Part shown: positions 47,529 through 54,792 of the stretch, one piece after another
Numbering within the stretch: position 1 is the stretch's first letter
How the letters are laid out: each line of letters begins with the position of its first letter
Assembly (NCBI RefSeq): GCF_003751785.1
Contig: NZ_RKIE01000001.1
Location: 372,001 to 436,000, forward strand
Origin: Frigoribacterium sp. PhB160
GTDB lineage: Bacteria; Actinomycetota; Actinomycetes; Actinomycetales; Microbacteriaceae
Direction: 5' to 3'
DNA length: 64,000 bases
Program-made: the position numbers and the translations under genes
Notes under the pieces: generated by a model
The model's database searches: none
Told to the model about the DNA's origin: nothing
Seen by the model: the letters and a program-made list of their open reading frames with translations, nothing else

Positions 47529-48416
47529 ATGACCGAGCCGAGCCGCGCCTCCTCGCCCGCCCTCGACCACCGGGCGGAGCCGGGCGGTCTGCCGCACGAC
47601 GCCGCCGCGCGCGCCCTCGCCTCCGAGCACACCCGCGCCCTCGCCGCGCTCGTCGACCGCCAGGCCGTGACGCTCGAGTCGCTGCTCGCGGTGCTGCGCT
47701 CGGATCGCCTCGACGACCGCGCGGCGCGCGTCGAGGCGATCGACGTGGCGGCGGGGGCCATCGTCGAGCTGCGGACCGGCACCGACCGGCGACGCGACGG
47801 CCAGCTCGAGCCGGTGGTCGGCGCGTTCGCGCGGCTGCGCAACGACCTGCGGCCGCTCGTGCGGTTCGGCGACCTCGACGTGCAGTTCGTCGAGCCGCCC
47901 GCGACCGGTCGGGCGCTGCCCGGCGACGTCGCGCACGCGGCCCGGGCGGTCGTGCGGAACGCGGTGCTGACGCTGGTCGACCGGGGCTCGGCCCGCCGGG
48001 TGCGGATCCAGTGGGACTGCGACGGGCTGAACCTGCTCATCGGGATCCGCGACGACGGCGACGGCGGCCTGAGCGCCCGTGACGACGCCCTGCGGCCGAT
48101 CGCGGAGCAGGTGACGGCCGTGGCCGGCGAGCTGACCGTGTCGTCGACGTCGGGCTGGGGCTCGGAACTCGCGGTGCGGATGCCGCTCGACCCGCCCCCG
48201 GCGCCCGAGTCGTGGCAGGGAGGCACGACTCTGAGCGAGCGGGAGCGGGAGGTGCTGCGGCTGGTGGTCGGCGGGTCGCGGAACCGCGACATCGCCGGCG
48301 AGCTGGGCATCAGCGAGAACACGGTGAAGTTCCATGTCTCTCGACTGCTGCGCAAGCTCGGCGCCCGGAGTCGCACCGAGCTGGCAGGGCTCGCGGGCGC
48401 CGTCGGCGGGGCGTAG
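47529..48416 (+). CDS. LuxR-type regulator with histidine-kinase-like ATPase domain
   Basis: A 295-residue protein. The C-terminal 65 residues are a clear LuxR/GerE HTH (TLSEREREVLRLVVGGSRN; RDIAGELGISENTVKFHVSR; LLRKLGARSRTEL). Residues about 20-210 are not a receiver: they resemble a dimerisation helix plus GHKL-type ATPase (HAARAVVRNAVLTLVDRG like an N box; LLIGIRDDGDGGLS like a G1 box; GWGSELAVRMPL like a G2 end). So it looks like a kinase ATPase module fused to a DNA-binding domain. It is divergent from hxlBA and probably regulates formaldehyde assimilation. No signal-input domain is visible. Confidence 0.78.
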   Translation: MTEPSRASSPALDHRAEPGGLPHDAAARALASEHTRALAALVDRQAVTLESLLAVLRSDRLDDRAARVEAIDVAAGAIVELRTGTDRRRDGQLEPVVGAFARLRNDLRPLVRFGDLDVQFVEPPATGRALPGDVAHAARAVVRNAVLTLVDRGSARRVRIQWDCDGLNLLIGIRDDGDGGLSARDDALRPIAEQVTAVAGELTVSSTSGWGSELAVRMPLDPPPAPESWQGGTTLSEREREVLRLVVGGSRNRDIAGELGISENTVKFHVSRLLRKLGARSRTELAGLAGAVGGA

Positions 48417-48449
48417 CGCCCGACCGGGTCAGGGCCCGTGAGGGCCTGT

Positions 48450-48713
48450 TCAGGGCTTGTTCAACCCGGCGTGGCCGGTCATGTCGATCTCGTCAGGATC
48501 GACCTCGACGGTGCCCTCGTCGTCGGGCCCGCCGGTGCCCGGCAGGGTCGTGACGGCGTCCTCGTCGATGTCGTCGTCGACGGCGGGGCTGTCGCTCACG
48601 GGCGACGACTGCATCTCGTCGATGGTGCCCTCGCTGCGGGGGCTGTCGACCGTGGGGTCGTCGGTGTTCGAGGTGGCGTCGGTCAGGTCGGTGGAGTGCT
48701 CGTCTTCGCGCAT
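48450..48713 (-). CDS. Acidic hypothetical protein
   Basis: An 87-residue, strongly acidic, Ser/Thr/Asp-rich protein without hydrophobic stretches (for example VDDDIDEDAVTTLPGTGGPD and TVEVDPDEIDMTGHAGLNKP), predicted disordered. Leaderless box TACGGT lies six bases before ATG. Similar short acidic proteins are common in Microbacteriaceae as far as I recall; no function known. It converges with the LuxR gene (33-bp gap). Confidence 0.7.
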   Translation of the reverse strand: MREDEHSTDLTDATSNTDDPTVDSPRSEGTIDEMQSSPVSDSPAVDDDIDEDAVTTLPGTGGPDDEGTVEVDPDEIDMTGHAGLNKP

Positions 48714-48719
48714 GCCGCG

Positions 48720-48725
48720 ACCGTA
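48720..48725 (-). promoter_or_regulatory. Leaderless -10 box TACGGT
   Basis: TACGGT-CGCGGC-ATG on the minus strand for the acidic 87-residue protein; same hexamer as at 32214 and 43439. Confidence 0.45.
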
Positions 48726-48819
48726 CGCCGCACCCCCGACAGCGGCCCGGGGGCCGGCTCGACGTCGAGCGATCCTCGCCGCGGGGCCGCTCGGCGCCCG
48801 GCAGCGCCCGAGGCCGGCG

Positions 48820-49890
48820 TCAGCGCGCGAGGAAGGTCGCGTCGTGCTGACCTGCCGCGCCGACGACCGTGACCGCCCAGCCGCGCTCGTCGCCGGTCCC
48901 CGCGCTCGTCAGGCGGGCCGTGAACGACTCGCCCGTCTCGGCGGCGAGGAGGGGGGCGACCCAGGCGGCCACCTCGTCGCCGACGGCCTCCGGCACCTCG
49001 GTGGAGGAGTCGTCGAGCAGCAGCACGCTCACGCCGCGGAGGCGGGCGGCCCGCGCCTCCTCGGCGACGGGTCCGACCGCGAACGAGCGGGCCCGGAGCG
49101 CGTCGCGGAGCTCGGCCTCGACGGCCTCGTACTCCCGTCGCTGCCGGGGGTCGGTGGGGCTCGCCGTCGTGATGCGCTCGAGGGCGGGCCGGGCGACGCG
49201 CACGAGGCGGTCGGCCTCGCGCCGTCGTTCGTCCGCGCGCGCCGACTCGGCCTCGACCTCGGCCCAGCGGGTGCGCTCGGAGGCGTGCAGGCGGTCGAGG
49301 CGGGCGCCGAGCCGGGCGATTCCGACGGCGAAGGCGGTGCCGATCGCGAGGGTGCCGACGTGTCGCACGACGAGTCCGGCCCCCGCCGCCGCGCCCGGCC
49401 CGGCGAGCTCGGCCCAGCCGACGACGATCGCGACGACCACGAGCATGCCGACCCAGGCGAGGCGGCTGCGGCCCCGGACCGCGACCCCGGTGAGCGAGAA
49501 GGTGACGGCGCCGAGCGCCCAGGCGGAGTACCCCGCGGGCTCGCCCGTCGTGGGGATGCTGTCGAGCGTCGAGAGCACCACCGCCGCGGAGGCGCCCACC
49601 ACGACCCACGCACCCGCCCGCGTCAGGCGCCGGTCGCCTCGCCGCACGCAGACGACGGCGCTGAGGGCGACGAGCACGAGCGCCAGCCACTGCACCGGGC
49701 TGCGCGCCGCCCCGGCCGACATCACGGCGAGCACGACCTGCGTCAGGACGACGACGGCGGCCACGAGGGCGGCGGCGGGCATCGGCAGGGTGAGCGGACC
49801 GGGCGCCGTCGAGCCCCCGCGCGGCCGAGCCCCCTCGACGACCGCGGTGCCCTCGGCGGCCGCGCCGCCGGCCCGCTGTTCGCCGCTCAC
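48820..49890 (-). CDS. Membrane protein, degenerate histidine-kinase-like
   Basis: A 356-residue protein. About six helices (residues 35-185, for example MPAAALVAAVVVLTQVVLAV and VGMLVVVAIVVGWAEL) are followed by a charged coiled segment (ERTRWAEVEAESARADERRR) and a 110-residue domain ending DERGWAVTVVGAAGQHDATF. The layout copies the adjacent sensor kinase, but I see no phospho-acceptor His motif, N box or glycine boxes, so it should not phosphorylate. GTG overlaps the kinase stop (GTGA). It may act as accessory or decoy partner of the kinase. Confidence 0.7.
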   Translation of the reverse strand: MSGEQRAGGAAAEGTAVVEGARPRGGSTAPGPLTLPMPAAALVAAVVVLTQVVLAVMSAGAARSPVQWLALVLVALSAVVCVRRGDRRLTRAGAWVVVGASAAVVLSTLDSIPTTGEPAGYSAWALGAVTFSLTGVAVRGRSRLAWVGMLVVVAIVVGWAELAGPGAAAGAGLVVRHVGTLAIGTAFAVGIARLGARLDRLHASERTRWAEVEAESARADERRREADRLVRVARPALERITTASPTDPRQRREYEAVEAELRDALRARSFAVGPVAEEARAARLRGVSVLLLDDSSTEVPEAVGDEVAAWVAPLLAAETGESFTARLTSAGTGDERGWAVTVVGAAGQHDATFLAR

Positions 49891-51149
49891 GGCGCCCGCC
49901 AGTCGATCTGCACGCGCGTGCCGACGTCGGGTCGCGAGACGACGACCACGCGGGCCCCGGGCTGCGCCGAGACCGTCTCTCGGATGCCCTGCGAGAGGCC
50001 GAGCCGGTCGCTCCGGGTGCCGCCCACGACGAAGCCGCGGCCGTCGTCGAGCACGGTGACGGCCCCGCTGCCGTCGGCCCGCACCTCGACGTGGAGGGCT
50101 CGCCCGACCGACCGGTCCGGGACGTCGGCGTGCTTCTGGGAGTTGCGCAGCGCCTCCCTCGTGGCCTCGCGGACGGCGGTCGCGAGCCGGGCCGGCAGGT
50201 CGGGCGCCGCGACGACGTCGTGCGAGAACTCCGCCGTGGGGGCGAGCTCGGTGAGGTCGGCCTGCAGGGTCCAGGCGAGGTCGCGGCCCGAGACCGGTCG
50301 CGAGGGGGCGTCGGCGGTGACGAGCTCGTCGATGTCGCGGATCGCGCGGCGGGCGTCGGCGGCCGCGACGTGGGCGAGCCCCTCGGGCGCCTGCGCGGCG
50401 ACGAGCAGGGTGCCGAGCACGCGGTCGTGCACGAGGGCGGAGACCCGCACGCGCTCGGCCCGGCGCGCGTCGGCGGAGGCGGCGGCCGCGGCGGCGACCA
50501 GCTCGTCGGCGGCCGCGGCGTCGACCTGGGCGGCCGAGCGGCGGGCCAGCAGCACGAACGAGGCGAAGAGGAGGTCGAACGCCACGGCGTAGACGCCGTC
50601 CTGCACGGCCGTCGGCAGCGCCTCGGCCGCGGAGGGGTGGACGAGCACACCGCCGACCGTGACCCCGACGCTGACGCCGGCCACGACGACGAGCACCCAC
50701 GGCCAGCGCATGACGAGGGCGGCGGCGGTCGTGCCGACGGCGGTGAGGCCGAAGACCCACGGTCCCGCCGGGCCGGCGGGCAGGCCCGCGCCGACCACCG
50801 CGACGGGCACGGTCGCGACGACGAGGAGGTAGCCGATCGCGACCAGGCGCGCGAGGACGGCCGCGGCACGCAGGCGCCCGAGCAGCGAGAGCACCCCGAG
50901 CGCCGCGGGGAGGAGCGTGACGACGGCCACGGCGGCGACGGACCACGCCGGGTGGAAGACGCCCTGCTGGTCGAGCGCGGAGGGGGCCGCGAGGGCGGTG
51001 AAGACGACGGCCCCGGCGCCGAACGCCGTGCCGACGACGCGGTCGGCGCCGTCCCGGGCGGAACGGGGCTCCCGGGCGGGGTGCGTCTCGCGCGCGGGCC
51101 GAGGCGCGCGCGCGGGGCGGGGCTCGCGGGCGGGTGCGGCCTCGCTCAC
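49887..51149 (-). CDS. Sensor histidine kinase (NarL/DesK class)
   Basis: A 420-residue membrane kinase. Residues 5-33 are a repeated basic Ala-Arg-Glu-Pro segment (AREPRPAR, ARETHPAR, AREPRSAR); then about eight helices to residue 225; the dimerisation motif is RVSALVHDRVLGTLLVAAQ with His as phospho-acceptor; the ATPase has N box REATREALRNSQKHA, G1 VTVLDDGRGFVVGG and G2 RLGLSQGIRETV. It should autophosphorylate in response to an envelope or membrane signal and feed the adjacent LuxR response regulator. Start and stop both overlap neighbours by four bases. Confidence 0.88.
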   Translation of the reverse strand: MSEAAPAREPRPARAPRPARETHPAREPRSARDGADRVVGTAFGAGAVVFTALAAPSALDQQGVFHPAWSVAAVAVVTLLPAALGVLSLLGRLRAAAVLARLVAIGYLLVVATVPVAVVGAGLPAGPAGPWVFGLTAVGTTAAALVMRWPWVLVVVAGVSVGVTVGGVLVHPSAAEALPTAVQDGVYAVAFDLLFASFVLLARRSAAQVDAAAADELVAAAAAASADARRAERVRVSALVHDRVLGTLLVAAQAPEGLAHVAAADARRAIRDIDELVTADAPSRPVSGRDLAWTLQADLTELAPTAEFSHDVVAAPDLPARLATAVREATREALRNSQKHADVPDRSVGRALHVEVRADGSGAVTVLDDGRGFVVGGTRSDRLGLSQGIRETVSAQPGARVVVVSRPDVGTRVQIDWRAP

Positions 51150-51862
51150 GCGCCGTCGCCCGGCAGGGGCAGGAACCCGTCCTCGACGGCCCGTTTGTAG
51201 AGGTCGACCTTGGTCGGCGCGGGGCGTCCGGCGCGGGCGTACTTGTCGCGGATGCGCCGCACGTAGTCGTCGACCGTCGCGACCGAGATGCCCGTCGTCG
51301 TCGCGACCACCTGCGCCTTGTTGCCCGCGGCGAAGAGGGCGAGCACGTCCGACTCGCGCGGGCTGAGCGCGGCGTCGGGCAGGGCGGGGTCGGAGGCGAG
51401 GGCGGCGGCCCACTCGGTCGACACGACGGGGGCGCCCGAGGCCGCCCGACGCAGCAGCTCGAGCAGCTGGGGGCCGCTCGTCGACTTCGAGATGACGCCG
51501 AGGGCGTCGGTCGTCGCCGCCAGCCGGACGAGGTAGGGGCTCTCGCCCGACGTGAACGCGACGACGCGGGCGCCGGTCGCGGTGAGTCGCCGGACGTTGC
51601 CGACCGGGGACGAGCCGTCGCCGAGGCGCAGGTCGAGCAGCACGAGGTCGTCGTCGCCGAGGCCGGGCCGCGCGGCGAGCAGCTCGTCGACCGTCGAGGC
51701 GCTCGAGCCGTAGGCGAGGTCGTCGGCCGAGTCGACGAGGCGCTCGACGGCGACCGAGATGATCTCGTGGTCGTCGACGGAGCTCACCGTGGTGCTCGGC
51801 CGCGGGGTCGGTGCGTCGTCCCGAGCGTGCGCGTCGTCGCCTGCGTGCGTGTCGTCGTCCAT
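51146..51862 (-). CDS. LuxR family response regulator
   Basis: A 238-residue response regulator. After a 25-residue Asp/His/Ala-rich leader (MDDDTHAGDDAHARDDAPTP) comes the receiver: SSVDDHEIISVAVERLV, phospho-acceptor Asp in LVLLDLRLGDGSSP, Thr/Ser in VVAFTSGESPY, Lys in GVISKSTSG. The C-terminal GerE HTH is LSPRESDVLALFAAGNKAQV, GISVATVDDYVRRIRDKYA. First gene of the three-gene unit regulator-kinase-degenerate kinase, all overlapped by four bases. GGGGGGCAC precedes ATG. Confidence 0.9.
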   Translation of the reverse strand: MDDDTHAGDDAHARDDAPTPRPSTTVSSVDDHEIISVAVERLVDSADDLAYGSSASTVDELLAARPGLGDDDLVLLDLRLGDGSSPVGNVRRLTATGARVVAFTSGESPYLVRLAATTDALGVISKSTSGPQLLELLRRAASGAPVVSTEWAAALASDPALPDAALSPRESDVLALFAAGNKAQVVATTTGISVATVDDYVRRIRDKYARAGRPAPTKVDLYKRAVEDGFLPLPGDGA

Positions 51863-52382
51863 GTGCCCCCCGGCGTCCGTCGGACCCGACGTCGCGTCGG
51901 TCAGGGGAGGGGGAGCCGGACGCTGTCCGGCGACCGCGTCTCGCGGTGGCGATCCGACGTTCGGGCGACGTCCAGGCTATCGGCCGCCTGCGCGTGTGAC
52001 GTCGGACGACCGGGCGGAGGAGGGGGTGAACCTGCCGGGCTCCGGGTGGGTGGTTCGCCGGGGCGCGGCCGCCCGGTTCGGGTCGCGTTCGGCCACGCCC
52101 CGACAGCCGGTGACGGAGGGGCGCCGCTGCTCCTCGTCCGCGCCGCGCGCGTCGGGCACCGCGTCGTCGGCTCGTCGTCGGGTCGACGGCGCTGACGACG
52201 AGGGGCTGCCACGGGCGGCACGACATCGGGTGACCCCAGGCTGACACATGCTCACGAATGGATCTGCCCCGGGATTCGGGGGCTTGCCCCGGGTGTCGGC
52301 CAGCCGGCGGGCGCGGCTCGCCGGGGCCTGCGGGGCCCGCCGGCGGGCGGGGCCCGCGCCGCCCGCCGGCGCGCGTGCACCC

Positions 52383-52528
52383 GCACGCACCCTCGAGACT
52401 CGCACGCACCCTCGAGACTCGCACGCACCCTCCAGACCCGCGCGCACCCCCCAGACCCGCGCGCAGCCTCCAGACCCGCGGCACCCTCGAGACCCGCGCG
52501 CACCCTCGAGACCCGCACGCACCCTCGG
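52383..52528. repeat. 19-bp tandem array (about eight copies)
   Basis: Unit GCACGCACCCTCGAGACTC and variants (GCGCGCACCCCCCAGACCC and so on) repeated head to tail about 7.7 times; one copy is a few bases short. Copies at both ends keep CTCGAG (a palindromic hexamer); central copies have CTCCAG or CCCCAG. Not spaced like CRISPR repeats and without spacers. Confidence 0.8.
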
Positions 52529-52709
52529 GCGCGCCGTGGGGTGCGTGCGGGTTCGCGGGGTGCGGGCGGAGCGGGGCGCGCAGCGCGGCTCGGGCGGCGC
52601 GGGCCGAACGCGGGCCGTCCGGGTGCGGGCCGGCCGTGCGCGGCGGGGCTCGCCGGGGCCTGAGGGGGCCGCGCGGGTGCGGGTCGGGCGCCGCGGTGCG
52701 GGACGACGG

Positions 52710-52752
52710 GGAGGCGCGGGCGGGCTCCTCGGGGGAGCCGGCCCGCGCCTCC
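52710..52752 (-). terminator. Decamer-pair hairpin after siderophore-binding-protein gene
   Basis: GGAGGCGCGG at 52710 pairs with its inverse at 52743; inner GGCTCC/GGAGCC arms extend the stem to nearly 19 bp around a four-base loop. It ends 21 bases past the stop codon. Confidence 0.75.
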
Positions 52753-52772
52753 GGCGCTGGTGGGTCTGCGGC

Positions 52773-53789
52773 CTACAGGGCCGTCGAGGAGCGGAGGATC
52801 TCGGCGAGCTCCGTCATGTGGGCGGCCTGCGAGCGGTAGTCGAGGGCGCCGCCGGACCAGCCGTCGTGCGACTGGCCGGCGACGAGGGCGGGGTGCGAGG
52901 CGAAGGTCGGCTGCTTCTCGAGGTCGGCGTTCTGGTAGCCCTCGTTGTTGACCAGCAGCACGTCGCCGGTCATCATCTGGGACGCGTTCTCCCAGCTGAA
53001 GATGTCCCAGTAGTAGTAGCCGTCGGGGTGCAGGTTCGTGTATTTCACCCCGAGGCTCGAGTAGAGCTCGGTCTCGGGCTCGTCCATCGGCTTGGTGACG
53101 TAGACGCCGTCGGCGTCGGCGTACATCGCCGTGACCTCGAGGTCGCTCTCGGCCGCCGCGGCGCTGAGGTCGGCGGCGGCCGCGTCGAACTCCGTCTCGG
53201 CCTCGGCGATGGTGTCGTCGCTCACGCCGAGGGCCTCGGCGAGCCTGTTGAGGCTGTCGATGACGTCCATGCCCGCGCCCCCGACCTCGATGGCGACGAT
53301 CGGGGCGATCTTCTCGAGCTGCGCCTGCTGCTCGGCGTCGGCCAGGCCGTAGAGCGGCCCCTCGAGGTCGAGGGTGCCCTCGCGGTCGGCCGGGTAGATG
53401 CCCGCGACGATGAGGTCGGGAGCCGACTCGGCCAGGGCCTCGAGGTCGACCTCGCCGTACGAGTTGCCGACGATCGCCGTGTCGGAGATGTCGTAGTCAG
53501 CCAGGCGTTCGTCGCTCGCGACGTCGTAGCGGCCGAACAGGGCGACGGGCTCGACGCCGTAGCTCATGAGGCCGATCGCGTAGTCGGTGTAGCTCGCGAT
53601 GCGCTCGGGACGTCCGTCGAGGGTGACCGTCGTGCCGGTGTCGTCGGTGAAGCTCCACTCGGAGTCGGACGACCCGCCCTCGGCGGGCCCGGCCTGCGTG
53701 GCGCAGCCGGCGGTGCCGAGCACCAGGGCTGCGGCGACGAGGGGGACGAGGAGGCGGAGGGGGCGGCGTGCTGCCGTCGAGATGTTCAC
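52773..53789 (-). CDS. Siderophore ABC transporter substrate-binding lipoprotein
   Basis: A 338-residue class-III binding protein (FhuD/FepB-like). Signal: RRPLRLLVPLVAAALVLGTA with lipobox GTAGC. Mature motifs: WSFTDDTGTTVTLDGRPERI, ESAPDLIVAGIYPADREGTL, IAPIVAIEVGGAGMDVIDSL, DGVYVTKPM and MTGDVLLVNNEG. It should bind a ferric siderophore outside the membrane and deliver it to the two FecCD permeases encoded upstream. GTG start is seven bases from a TAACCT box embedded in an iron box, so it is transcribed separately from the permease genes and iron-repressed. Confidence 0.9.
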   Translation of the reverse strand: MNISTAARRPLRLLVPLVAAALVLGTAGCATQAGPAEGGSSDSEWSFTDDTGTTVTLDGRPERIASYTDYAIGLMSYGVEPVALFGRYDVASDERLADYDISDTAIVGNSYGEVDLEALAESAPDLIVAGIYPADREGTLDLEGPLYGLADAEQQAQLEKIAPIVAIEVGGAGMDVIDSLNRLAEALGVSDDTIAEAETEFDAAAADLSAAAAESDLEVTAMYADADGVYVTKPMDEPETELYSSLGVKYTNLHPDGYYYWDIFSWENASQMMTGDVLLVNNEGYQNADLEKQPTFASHPALVAGQSHDGWSGGALDYRSQAAHMTELAEILRSSTAL

Positions 53790-53794
53790 GTGAG

Positions 53795-53813
53795 CAAGGT
53801 TAGCCTAACCTAA
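53795..53813 (-). promoter_or_regulatory. Iron box (DtxR/DmdR operator)
   Basis: On the minus strand TTAGGTTAGGCTAACCTTG, 17 of 19 matches to the actinobacterial iron-box palindrome TTAGGTTAGGCTAACCTAA. The probable -10 TAACCT lies within it, so an iron-loaded repressor would block polymerase directly. Confidence 0.85.
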
Positions 53814-53907
53814 CTTGCCAGGGCGAGACGGGTGACGGGGTCGTGATGAATCCGTGATGCGGGGTGCGCCCCGGCCCGCCCCGCCCCGCGCGACCCGGCC
53901 CGCCCGG

Positions 53908-54792
53908 CTACGCGTCCCGCGGCACGACCAGCGGCGCTCCGCTCGTCGGGTCGGGGATGACGAGCGCGTCGAGGTCGAACGCGTCGCGGAGCACCTCGGG
54001 CGTGAGCACGTCCCACGGCGCACCGTCGCCGAGCACGCGGCCGCGTCCGATCACGACGAGCCGGTCGGAGTAGCGCGCCGCCAGGGTCAGGTCGTGCAGC
54101 ACCATGACGACCGTCGCGCCGCGCGAGCGGTTGATCGACCGCACGAGCCGCAGGATGTCGAGCTGGTGGCTGAGGTCGAGGAACGTCGTCGGCTCGTCGA
54201 GCAGGATCGTCTCCGCCTGCTGGGCCAGCACGAGCGCCAGCCAGGCCCGTTGCAGCTGACCGCCCGACAACGTCCCGACGTCCCGCGCCGCGAGCTCGGC
54301 CAGGCCGGTGGCCGCGAGGGCATCGTCGACGGCGGAGGCGTCGGCCGCGGTCCAGGGCGTGAGGAGGCTCTGGTGCGGGTGCCGCCCCCGCGACACGAGG
54401 TCGCGCACGGTCGTCGCCGACGGGGTCAGCGGCTTCTGCGGCAGGATCGCCAGCCGTCGCGCGACCGCCTTGCCCGAGAGCGACCGCACCGGCGCGCCGT
54501 CGATCTCCACGTGTCCGGCGGTCGGTGCGAGCAGTCGCCCGAACGCCTTGAGGATCGTCGACTTCCCGCTCCCGTTCGCCCCGATCAAGGTCGTCACCGT
54601 CCCGCTCGCCACCTCGAGGTCGAGCCCCTCGAGGACCACGGCGCGCTCGTACGACAGGGTGACGCCCCGGGCTGCGAGCGCCGGAGGCGCGGCGCCGACG
54701 AGCGGGTCGCCGGCGGTCTCGGGGGCGGGGCCCGCGCCTCCCGGGCTCGGGGCGGTCGCGGTGCGGGTGGTCTCGTCGGTCGTGCCGGTCAT
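53908..54792 (-). CDS. Siderophore ABC transporter ATP-binding protein
   Basis: A 294-residue FecE/FepC-type ATPase. After a 35-residue polar leader: Walker A LIGANGSGKSTILKAFG, RRLAILPQKPLTPSATTVRD, signature VGTLSGGQLQRAWLALVLAQ, Walker B TILLDEPTTFLDLSHQLDIL and switch His in MVLHDLTLAARYSD. It powers import of ferric siderophore through the two upstream-encoded permeases. The ATG overlaps the permease stop by four bases. Two inverted decamers (54683 and 54732) lie within its leader codons. Last gene of the permease-permease-ATPase operon. Confidence 0.93.
   Translation of the reverse strand: MTGTTDETTRTATAPSPGGAGPAPETAGDPLVGAAPPALAARGVTLSYERAVVLEGLDLEVASGTVTTLIGANGSGKSTILKAFGRLLAPTAGHVEIDGAPVRSLSGKAVARRLAILPQKPLTPSATTVRDLVSRGRHPHQSLLTPWTAADASAVDDALAATGLAELAARDVGTLSGGQLQRAWLALVLAQQAETILLDEPTTFLDLSHQLDILRLVRSINRSRGATVVMVLHDLTLAARYSDRLVVIGRGRVLGDGAPWDVLTPEVLRDAFDLDALVIPDPTSGAPLVVPRDA

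Larger units (their letters stand above)
51863..52772. other. 910-bp non-coding, repeat-rich spacer
   Basis: Between the response-regulator start and the siderophore-binding-protein stop. It holds the promoter of the two-component operon (a TAGCCT-like box on the minus strand at 51975), the 19-bp tandem array, a run of G-rich repeats near 52560-52700 and a decamer hairpin. Open frames crossing it on both strands are low-complexity Arg/Gly/Pro sequence without start signals, so I call no gene. Confidence 0.55.

Noticed and set aside
51977-52522. Open frames through the 19-bp array (Arg/Gly/Val repeats)
   Set aside because: The translation is only the DNA repeat read through; no start signal or coding character outside it.
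52383-52528. CRISPR array
   Set aside because: Units are contiguous without spacers and no cas genes are nearby.
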